From CAZVPF01 sp964628195 (GTDB lineage: Bacteria > Planctomycetota > Phycisphaerae > Sedimentisphaerales > Anaerohalosphaeraceae): a DNA stretch of 64,000 nt. The stretch lies in NCBI GenBank assembly GCA_964628195.1, contig CAZVPF010000001.1, positions 124,001-188,000 of the forward strand, read 5' to 3'. This document shows, one piece after another, positions 34,589 through 41,327 of this stretch (positions within the stretch are counted from its first letter, which is position 1; the number at the start of each line of letters is the position of its first letter). A program made the position numbers and the translations under genes. Below the pieces are notes generated by a model, which had not been told where the DNA came from, did no database searches, and worked only from the letters and a program-made list of their open reading frames with translations.

Positions 34589-35764
34589 ATGCCTAAGATT
34601 CGGAAGGTTATTCTTTTAATCGAGACATCGAGGGGCTGGTGCCGTGACCTGTTGCGTGGGATTTCAAAGTATTCGTCGCTTCACGGCCCGTGGGGTTTTT
34701 ACAGGATATCGGAGTTTTACTGGCAGCCGGGCCATGTAAAGAAAAAACGCGAGATAGCCCTTCTGAAGGACTGGAACGCAACCGGGGTCATAACCCGTGA
34801 GATGGATATAATCAACGAGCTGCTGGGCTTGGGTATTCCTGTTATAGGTTCGGAATCCAACGTGGATGTGCCGGACTACATGCCTTATATAACGAGCAAT
34901 TTTTATAAAACCGGTCAGATGGCGGCAAAATATCTGATTAACAAGGGTTTCAAAAATTTTGCTTTCTGCGGTTACAGTGACACTCACTGGTCGGTTGAGC
35001 GAATGAAAAGTTTCAGCGAAACTGTAGAACAGGCACACAGGAAAGTCGCCGTCTATGAACAGCCGATGTCCAAAGTCAGGAGGTTGTGGAAGAACGAGAC
35101 GGACCGTATGGCCGAATGGCTCAAGTCGCTGCCCAAACCGGTGGGGCTTATGGCGTGCAGCGATGACAGGAGCCAGCATGTACTCGAGGCATGTAAAATC
35201 GCAAATTTGCATGTCCCTGAGCAGATCGCAATTATCGGCACCGATAACGACGAACTGCTTTGTGAGCTTTCGAATCCTACGCTTTCGAGCGTTGCGTTCA
35301 ATCTTGAAAAGGCAGGTTATGAAGCGGCCAGGCTGCTTGACGAACTTATGGACGGTAAACCGATGGAGGGACAGAAAATAGTTGCCCAGCCGACCAGTGT
35401 TATTACAAGGCAGTCAACCGATATTCTGGCGATAGAGGATACCGATGTGGCGGCGGCTATACGGTACATCAGGGAGCATGCAAGGAGCATGATACAGGTT
35501 CAGGATGTTGTTGATGCAACGACGATATCCCGAAGGAGCCTGGAACAGCGGTTCCGCAAGGCTCTTAACAGGTCGATCCTTGACGAGGTTAAGCGGGTGC
35601 ACATGGACCAGATAGAGAGGATGCTTGTCGAGACGAATTTCTCCATCAAGAAAATATGTCTGTCGCTCGGACACAACAGCGTTGACAACATATCGAGGTA
35701 TTTCAAGCAGTATACGGGGTTGAGCCCGTCGGAGTATCGCAAGAAATACGGAGAGATACATTAG
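34589..35764 (+). CDS. XylR-type AraC-family transcriptional regulator
   Basis: A 391-residue regulator with a LacI/ribose-binding-like sensor domain (residues about 5-275) and a C-terminal AraC helix-turn-helix pair (about 285-388). Sensor marks are SRGWCRDLLRGISKYSSLHGPW, IPVIGSESNVDVPDYMPYIT, MAAKYLINKGFKNFAFCGY, LMACSDDRSQHVLEACK and PEQIAIIGTDND, all typical of XylR. The DNA-binding part includes VQDVVDATTISRRSLEQRFR and ICLSLGHNSVDNISRYFKQY followed by TGLSPSEYRKKYG. XylR-type proteins bind a sugar and activate transcription at pairs of direct half-sites. Four promoters in the following 22 kb carry matching direct repeats (see the operator entries), so this is their most likely activator. 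Its own promoter is strong. Confidence 0.92.
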   Translation: MPKIRKVILLIETSRGWCRDLLRGISKYSSLHGPWGFYRISEFYWQPGHVKKKREIALLKDWNATGVITREMDIINELLGLGIPVIGSESNVDVPDYMPYITSNFYKTGQMAAKYLINKGFKNFAFCGYSDTHWSVERMKSFSETVEQAHRKVAVYEQPMSKVRRLWKNETDRMAEWLKSLPKPVGLMACSDDRSQHVLEACKIANLHVPEQIAIIGTDNDELLCELSNPTLSSVAFNLEKAGYEAARLLDELMDGKPMEGQKIVAQPTSVITRQSTDILAIEDTDVAAAIRYIREHARSMIQVQDVVDATTISRRSLEQRFRKALNRSILDEVKRVHMDQIERMLVETNFSIKKICLSLGHNSVDNISRYFKQYTGLSPSEYRKKYGEIH

Positions 35765-35805
35765 GGGCACCATTGATATATGGCGGTAACTCGCAAAGCC
35801 ACAAA

Positions 35806-35836
35806 AAAAGGCCCACGTTTTCAGCGTGAGCCTTTT
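35806..35836. terminator. Bidirectional terminator between the regulator and the FG-GAP gene
   Basis: AAAAGGC-C-CACG (35806-35817) pairs with CGTG-A-GCCTTTT (35825-35836), one internal mismatch, 7-base loop; A- and T-runs on both sides serve both convergent genes. Confidence 0.85.
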
Positions 35837-35858
35837 GAGCTTAAATAATTGATCGCGG

Positions 35859-37100
35859 TTAGTCTTTTCTGCGAAGCATTCCCAAACCGCCAAGTGCTAT
35901 AAGAGCCATTGTCGCAGGCTCCGGTACCGTTACATTGCCCACGAAAGGATCAAAATCGCTGTAATTGGCCCCTGTAAGACCTACCCAGTCATACCATGCT
36001 CCTTCGTCAAAACCGTTCTGGAAAAGTCCTCCTGCCGGGTCGTCGGTATAAGAAGCAAGCAGCCTGGACCATACGTTTCCGCTCGCCTGGTCGACGTACT
36101 CTTCATAAAGAACCAGGTCATCCCTGCCGTTACCGTCAAGGTCTGCAAGCAGGGGAACTGCCTTCGTTGAGTTTATATCGAGATTGAAAGGACTGGTCCA
36201 GCTTAATCCACCCGCCCCGATCTCTACCCCGCCCGGAACAGCAGCGTTGTCATCAGTGAGATACGCAACCCAGGTCCAGTTGCCGTTCGAGCCCCTGTCA
36301 TCGACCTGAACAATGTCGTCTTTTCCGTCACCGTTAATATCACCAACAAGCGTTGCGACAGGGTTGGTTACTGTAGTCGCGCTTCCCCAAAATGCCGGGT
36401 TAGCTCCGTTAAGACCGCTGCCCGGTGTACTTGTGAGTCCTACAACAAAGCCTGCCGAATCCATTTCAGCGATATCCGAAGCTCCGTCTCCGTTGAAATC
36501 ACCCATAATAGCTGCGTTAGCATACGTGCCTATGCCGGCTGCCCAGCTGTTCTGTATTGGTGCAGCTCCAATACCCACACTGTCCGAATTGACAGCTTCC
36601 CAGAATGACGTTGTGCCATTATCCCAGGGGGTGGGTTTTCTTGTAACCGCATCGGCATCGCCGTCACCGTCTACGTCGGCAACGAAAAAATCGGAACTTG
36701 TGTTGTCCATGCCGATAAAATTGTCTGGGTACCCCGGGTTCCCCACAGGCGCGGCAAGCAGGTCTCCGTTTAATCCTGTAACCGCGGTGTTCCTGCCCTG
36801 GAAAATCTGCTGGGAGCCGTTAGTGCCTACTGTTACAAGGTCTGCGATTCCGTCCCCGTTAACATCGCCAACGAGTCCCTTGTTCGGGGTAGGGCTGACG
36901 ATAGCCGGGTCATTGAAGAAAGTGTAGCCTCCGCTAAAGGGAGATACAGGGAGATAGGCTCCCGGCGTGTCGTTATTCAGGCCAAGCGACCAGAGCCCGG
37001 GGTTGACCGCGCCCCTGCTTTGGAAAAAGATAGAATCGCCCGCCCAGGCATGACATGCAACGAAAGTTACCATTAATACGAGACACAATTTTTTGTTCAT
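35859..37100 (-). CDS. Secreted FG-GAP/VCBS repeat protein with PEP-CTERM tail
   Basis: The 413-residue product starts at ATG 37100, eight bases after a perfect GGAGG. It has a signal peptide (LCLVLMVTFVACHAWA), then a ~350-residue beta-propeller of FG-GAP/VCBS repeats with calcium-binding-type loops (GDVNGDGIADLVTVG, ADVDGDGDADAVTRK, GDFNGDGASDIAEMD, GDINGDGKDDIVQVD, ADLDGNGRDDLVLYE), and a PEP-CTERM tail (VPEPATMALIALGGLGMLRRKD). It should be exported and processed by an exosortase. The propeller is a close paralogue of residues about 550-915 of the dockerin protein at 41328, which lacks the PEP-CTERM tail. Its promoter carries the shared 21-bp operator. Confidence 0.88.
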   Translation of the reverse strand: MNKKLCLVLMVTFVACHAWAGDSIFFQSRGAVNPGLWSLGLNNDTPGAYLPVSPFSGGYTFFNDPAIVSPTPNKGLVGDVNGDGIADLVTVGTNGSQQIFQGRNTAVTGLNGDLLAAPVGNPGYPDNFIGMDNTSSDFFVADVDGDGDADAVTRKPTPWDNGTTSFWEAVNSDSVGIGAAPIQNSWAAGIGTYANAAIMGDFNGDGASDIAEMDSAGFVVGLTSTPGSGLNGANPAFWGSATTVTNPVATLVGDINGDGKDDIVQVDDRGSNGNWTWVAYLTDDNAAVPGGVEIGAGGLSWTSPFNLDINSTKAVPLLADLDGNGRDDLVLYEEYVDQASGNVWSRLLASYTDDPAGGLFQNGFDEGAWYDWVGLTGANYSDFDPFVGNVTVPEPATMALIALGGLGMLRRKD

Positions 37101-37190
37101 TTTTCTCACCTCCACCAGAATTAATAAAATATTCAGTACACAAATTTTTCTCTTTGCTGCTTACATTCAAAGCTGTTCAACACGCTTTGT

Positions 37191-37253
37191 ATTATAACAG
37201 TTCTGCGGGGTCCATATAACGTCATTTTGCGCTATTTTCCTGTCATTTAGCGC
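37191..37253 (-). promoter_or_regulatory. AraC-type operator/promoter, site A
   Basis: Sense to the FG-GAP gene: GCGCTAAATGA (37253-37243), 10 bp, GCGCAAAATGA (37232-37222), 25 bp, TATAAT (37196-37191). The half-sites start exactly 21 bp apart. The -35 region is poor (TTATAT), consistent with activator dependence. Leader about 84 bases. Confidence 0.72.
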
Positions 37254-37405
37254 GAGGCCGATAATTCGCGGCAAAAAAAGCAAAAAACCTGATTCTCTTG
37301 TAACCCTTTTTCAACAATAGCCTTATGTAAGCGGATATTTGCATTTTTTTTGTTCTAAATATTAAGCCTTTTTCCTGTTTCGGAAGATAGCACTGGCCGG
37401 TCATC

Positions 37406-37434
37406 TTGAATCAGCCGATTAAAAACAATATAAT
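37406..37434 (+). promoter_or_regulatory. Sigma-70 promoter of the pseudopilin gene
   Basis: TTGAAT (37406-37411) and TATAAT (37429-37434) separated by exactly 17 bp; leader about 97 bases. Confidence 0.65.
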
Positions 37435-37485
37435 ATAAGCAGTTAAATGAATGCTATTTATAAATTGAACATGTTTATTTCAACC

Positions 37486-37514
37486 TCGTATCCGTTTGTA
37501 TGATACGAAGTATC
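37486..37514 (+). promoter_or_regulatory. Two overlapping dyads in the pseudopilin leader
   Basis: TCGTATC (37486-37492) pairs with GATACGA (37502-37508), and GATAC (37502-37506) alternatively pairs with GTATC (37510-37514). The two are mutually exclusive in RNA, and lie just before the GAGGTAAGAGG ribosome site. Confidence 0.4.
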
Positions 37515-37536
37515 TTTACTTTGAGGTAAGAGGATC

Positions 37537-38484
37537 ATGAAAAAATACAAAGCATTTACATTGATAGAATTGCTGGTTGTCATATCCATCATTGCGCTTC
37601 TTCTTTCTATACTTATGCCGGCACTTGGCAGGGTCAAGAAACTCGCCCAGCAGACAGTTTGTCTAAATAATGTAAGGCAAAACGGCCTTGCGTTGAATCT
37701 TTACACCAATGACAATGACGATTCTTATATAAGAGGTCATAACGGATGGGACGGTTTGTATACAGTTGACGGCCCGGGCGGGGATATTCCTTCCGAAGGA
37801 ATGGGTTACTGGATGTCGGATATAAAGCCTTATCGCGGTGAGGATATTGAGTCGCTTGTTTGCGCCAGCGCTAAAAAGCCTAACCCTGATTACCAGGCTA
37901 ACGGGCCCAACATGGGCGGCACAGGGGATTACAAAGGATGGAAAGATTACTCAGCAGCCTGGAACTGGAGCATTCGCGGTGTCAGGGATGATCTGCTTCC
38001 CGTTCCGGTAAGTTATACTCTTTCTGCATGGGCTACAAACCCTGATAAAGGTTCCGTAATACAGCAAACCGATGCCGTGAGCGGAGGTTCGTTTATGGCG
38101 CCGTACTCTTACTGCTGGAAAAAAACAAGTAATGTCAGGCGGGCCTCAAGCGTTCCTTTGATCGGCGACGGAAGATGGCTGGAAAGCTATGCTGTTTCTC
38201 CAACTTCGTCAAGTGCGACAATTCGTTTTCCCGATAGTGTACTAACCCCTCCGGAAACAGAAGAAGAGGCTCGAGAGGCTCAGACCGGGCATTTATCCTA
38301 TATATGGGGCCTTGGTGTGCATGTAATGCACAGGCATCCGGGCGGTATCAATATGACTTTTGCCGATACCAGTGCCAGGAAAATCAAGCTGCCGGAACTG
38401 TGGGCACTTAAATGGAACAAGCAGTTCGACACGAATAATGATTATGTCAACGGCAATGAATCGCTTCCAGGCTGGATTAAGTAA
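37537..38484 (+). CDS. Prepilin-type N-terminal methylation domain protein
   Basis: A 315-residue pseudopilin-like protein. The N-terminus KAFTLIELLVVISIIALLLSILMPALG is a textbook type IV prepilin/GspG signal, cut after a small residue before F by prepilin peptidase (here after KA, residue ~5). A large C-terminal domain ends in HRHPGGINMTFADTSARKI, which resembles the H-x-GGxNxxFADG end of the planctomycete prepilin-type (DUF1559-like) family. These proteins are abundant in Planctomycetota; whether they form pili, a type II secretion pseudopilus or surface structures is unclear. It is followed after 33 bp by the large hydrolase fusion, so the two may be cotranscribed. Confidence 0.85.
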   Translation: MKKYKAFTLIELLVVISIIALLLSILMPALGRVKKLAQQTVCLNNVRQNGLALNLYTNDNDDSYIRGHNGWDGLYTVDGPGGDIPSEGMGYWMSDIKPYRGEDIESLVCASAKKPNPDYQANGPNMGGTGDYKGWKDYSAAWNWSIRGVRDDLLPVPVSYTLSAWATNPDKGSVIQQTDAVSGGSFMAPYSYCWKKTSNVRRASSVPLIGDGRWLESYAVSPTSSSATIRFPDSVLTPPETEEEAREAQTGHLSYIWGLGVHVMHRHPGGINMTFADTSARKIKLPELWALKWNKQFDTNNDYVNGNESLPGWIK

Positions 38485-38517
38485 ATTTAACAGTGCAGGA
38501 CCGGGGGCATATTCAAG

Positions 38518-41028
38518 TTGATTAGCAGGAAAGTTTTTTTATTAATATTTCTTCTGTTACTTAATAACGGTTCTGTTATTGCCGCACACTCAGAAAAAAA
38601 ACCTGCACGGGACCTTTACAGCGACACCTGGACCGCCGTCGACGGGCTGGGCAGGGAGCTGGGAGATCAGTCGGTTTACGGTCCTGTCAAAGAAAACAGG
38701 TTTGTCGGTATATTTTACTGGACCTGGCACCATCACGGGCACAGCGGGCCTTATGATGTTACTGAAATATTGCGAAACAACCCCGCCGACCCAAACTGGG
38801 GGCCTGTAACAGCCGGGCATCACTGGGGCCGGCCGGAGCTGGGTTATTATTATTCGGACGACCCTTTCGTGTTGCGCAAACATGCATCGATGCTCGCGGA
38901 CGCCGGCGTTGACGTGGTGATATTCGACACCACTAACAGCCCTTATACTTTCCAGAACGAGTATATGGCGCTTTGCAGGGTCTACCGTGAAATGCGGCAA
39001 GACGGAGAAAAGACGCCTTATATAGCTTTCCTGGCGCCTTTTAATAAATCCCAGGCCGTTGTGAATAAAGTTTTTCAAAACCTGTACCAGCCGGGCCTTT
39101 ACAGTGAGCTGTGGTTCAGGTGGGACGGCAAACCTTTGATCATGGCTGACCCTGCCGACTTTGCCGATAACCCCGAGATAAGCGAATTCTTTACTTTCCG
39201 CAAACCCGTTCCGTCATATTTTACGGGTCCTTCCGGGCCAAACCAGTGGGGCTGGCTTGAGGTTTATCCGCAGCATGTTTTTTATGACGACCAGGGTAAC
39301 CCCGAACAGATGACGGTCGGCGTCGCTCAAAACGCGGTAGGCGATAAACTTTCCATGATGAGCCACAAATCCGGCGCTATGGGCAGAAGCTGGCACGATG
39401 GAAGCAGAGACCAAAGGCCCGGCGCGGTCAACTGGGGACTGAATTTCTCCGAGCAGTGGGACAGGGCACTGCAAGTTGACCCGGAATTTATTTTTATCAC
39501 CGGCTGGAACGAGTGGATCGCCGGGCGTTTCCTCGAATGGTATATTTATGACTGTTCCGACAGCTGCCACGACGACGCATTGTTCGTCGATCAGTATAAT
39601 CACGAGTACAGCAGGGATATCGAGCCGATGAAAGGCGGTCATTACGACAGCTATTACTACCAGATGGTCGACTACATCAGGAAATACAAGGGCGTGCGTC
39701 CGTTGAGGCGCCCGGATGGGCCTGAAAGTATCGTAATCGACGGTGATTTCGCGGACTGGTCGCAAGTTACTCCGGAATTCCGGGACACCGTGGGCGATAC
39801 GGCGCACAGGGACCACCCGGCATTTGGAGGCGGTTTCAGGTATCGCAACACAACCGGCAGGAACGACTTTGTTTCGCTCAAGGTCGCATACGACAGCGAG
39901 TATATTTATTTTTATGCGCGGACAGCCCGCAAAATCAGCCCGTGCGACGATGATAACTGGATGCTTCTTTTTATCGATTCGGATATGGACACCGAAACCG
40001 GCTGGTCGGGTTATGATTATCTGATAAACTCCGAAGTTGCTGATCAGTCGACAACTTTACTCAAGAGGTATTCATCAAACTGCCGGTGGAAAAAAATAAC
40101 GGGCATAAGCTATAAAAGTAGCGGCAACGAACTGGAACTTTCGGTGCCTCGGTTTCTTCTGGGCATGAAAAGCAAAAATCCCGCCTTTGATTTCCACTGG
40201 GCCGACAACATCCAAAAACTTTGCGATATAACGGAATTCGCGCTTAACGGTGACAGCGCCCCGAACAGGCGCTTCAACTATCGGTTTATCAGTCAAAATA
40301 AAGATGAGGAAAAAACAGTGGGCCGGGAAATTCCGAATAAAATGGTTGTTCTTACAATGGATGACGGCACGGAGTCACAAGCAGCCGCTGCGAACCTGCT
40401 TGAAAAATATGGCTTTGGCGCCACTTTTTATATCAGCCAAGCCGATTTTAACTTTCCCGGCGATAAAAAGCTTAACTGGGAGCAGATAAAAGAACTTCAT
40501 GAAAAAGGTTTCGAGATAGGCAGCCACACTTTCAGTCATCCTGATGTAAGGAAACTTGGCCGCGAGCAGTTTATCGAAGAGCTTGAAAGACTCGAAAAAT
40601 TATGCATCGAAAACGGGATAGACAAACCGCGAACATTTGCATATCCGGGGTATCATTACGACGAAAAAGCCGCCGAAATTCTCAAAGAAAAAGGATACCT
40701 GTTCGCCCGCAGCGGGCTATGCGTACCTTATGATCCGAGTAAGGATCATCCTATGAACATACCCACCTGCGGAGCGTGGGGTGTGCTTGAAAACGACAGT
40801 TTCCCGCCGCCGGGCAACGAGATATCATACTTGAAATCAGCCGTGGAAAAGGCCGAAAATGGAAACATCGTCGTACTTACCTTTCACGGCATAGCGGGGA
40901 TGGATGACCCGGAAAGCTCCATATTTAAGCAATTCCTCGACTATCTCAGAGAAAATAAATATCAGGTAATTGCAATGAGAGACCTGGAACAATACCTGGA
41001 TACACATCGTATTATTACTAACTTTTAG
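38518..41028 (+). CDS. GH99/GH71-like domain - CBM9-like domain - NodB polysaccharide deacetylase fusion
   Basis: An 836-residue secreted protein (signal peptide VFLLIFLLLLNNGSVIAA; start TTG 38518, no better start in frame). Residues about 55-395 resemble an endo-acting barrel of the GH99/GH71 or DUF5010 kind (GIFYWTWHHHGHSGPYD, DAGVDVVIFDTTNSP, FIFITGWNEWIAGRFLEW). Residues about 405-595 look like a CBM9/DOMON-type sugar-binding sandwich (IVIDGDFADWSQV, KVAYDSEYIYFYART, MLLFIDSDMDTETGW). Residues about 608-800 are a NodB deacetylase domain: MVVLTMDDGTESQ, with the first Asp/DD pair, GSHTFSHPDV with the metal histidines, FAYPGYHYDE and LTFHGI. It may cut and deacetylate the same extracellular polymer. 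This pairing is unusual. Confidence 0.8.
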   Translation: MISRKVFLLIFLLLLNNGSVIAAHSEKKPARDLYSDTWTAVDGLGRELGDQSVYGPVKENRFVGIFYWTWHHHGHSGPYDVTEILRNNPADPNWGPVTAGHHWGRPELGYYYSDDPFVLRKHASMLADAGVDVVIFDTTNSPYTFQNEYMALCRVYREMRQDGEKTPYIAFLAPFNKSQAVVNKVFQNLYQPGLYSELWFRWDGKPLIMADPADFADNPEISEFFTFRKPVPSYFTGPSGPNQWGWLEVYPQHVFYDDQGNPEQMTVGVAQNAVGDKLSMMSHKSGAMGRSWHDGSRDQRPGAVNWGLNFSEQWDRALQVDPEFIFITGWNEWIAGRFLEWYIYDCSDSCHDDALFVDQYNHEYSRDIEPMKGGHYDSYYYQMVDYIRKYKGVRPLRRPDGPESIVIDGDFADWSQVTPEFRDTVGDTAHRDHPAFGGGFRYRNTTGRNDFVSLKVAYDSEYIYFYARTARKISPCDDDNWMLLFIDSDMDTETGWSGYDYLINSEVADQSTTLLKRYSSNCRWKKITGISYKSSGNELELSVPRFLLGMKSKNPAFDFHWADNIQKLCDITEFALNGDSAPNRRFNYRFISQNKDEEKTVGREIPNKMVVLTMDDGTESQAAAANLLEKYGFGATFYISQADFNFPGDKKLNWEQIKELHEKGFEIGSHTFSHPDVRKLGREQFIEELERLEKLCIENGIDKPRTFAYPGYHYDEKAAEILKEKGYLFARSGLCVPYDPSKDHPMNIPTCGAWGVLENDSFPPPGNEISYLKSAVEKAENGNIVVLTFHGIAGMDDPESSIFKQFLDYLRENKYQVIAMRDLEQYLDTHRIITNF

Positions 41029-41172
41029 GCCATATGGATAAGTGGTCTTATAAAAACATCATTTTTTAACTTAATATGGTTCCAATATTGGCAAGCGGTT
41101 ACAAGAGGCTTTTTCGTGTACGCAATAGGGGAACAAAGAATTATTAGACGGTGAGTTACGATTACTCCTCTC
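41029..41172. other. Intergenic space before site B
   Basis: No gene supported; no clear terminator for the upstream gene. Confidence 0.4.
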
Positions 41173-41235
41173 GCGCAAAAAGACAGAAGTTCAGCGCAAT
41201 ATGACGTTCAACCGCAGCTGTAAATATGCGATAAT
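41173..41235 (+). promoter_or_regulatory. AraC-type operator/promoter, site B
   Basis: GCGCAAAAAGA (41173-41183), 10 bp, GCGCAATATGA (41194-41204), 25 bp, GATAAT (41230-41235). Same 21-bp period and same distance to the -10 as site A. Leader about 85 bases to ATG 41328. Confidence 0.72.
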
Positions 41236-41327
41236 GATAGTGTAGGGTTATGCGCCAAACGGCCCAATAGTTTTAGAAGAAAGCGACTATTATTATGACA
41301 AATATTTCTAAACAAACGGAGGGTATT

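Larger units (their letters stand above)
37254..37536. other. Rest of the divergent intergenic region
   Basis: With site A this forms a 436-bp gap. It holds the promoter of the pseudopilin gene and two overlapping dyads just before its ribosome site (separate entries). The rest is A/T-rich with no supported gene. Confidence 0.5.
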
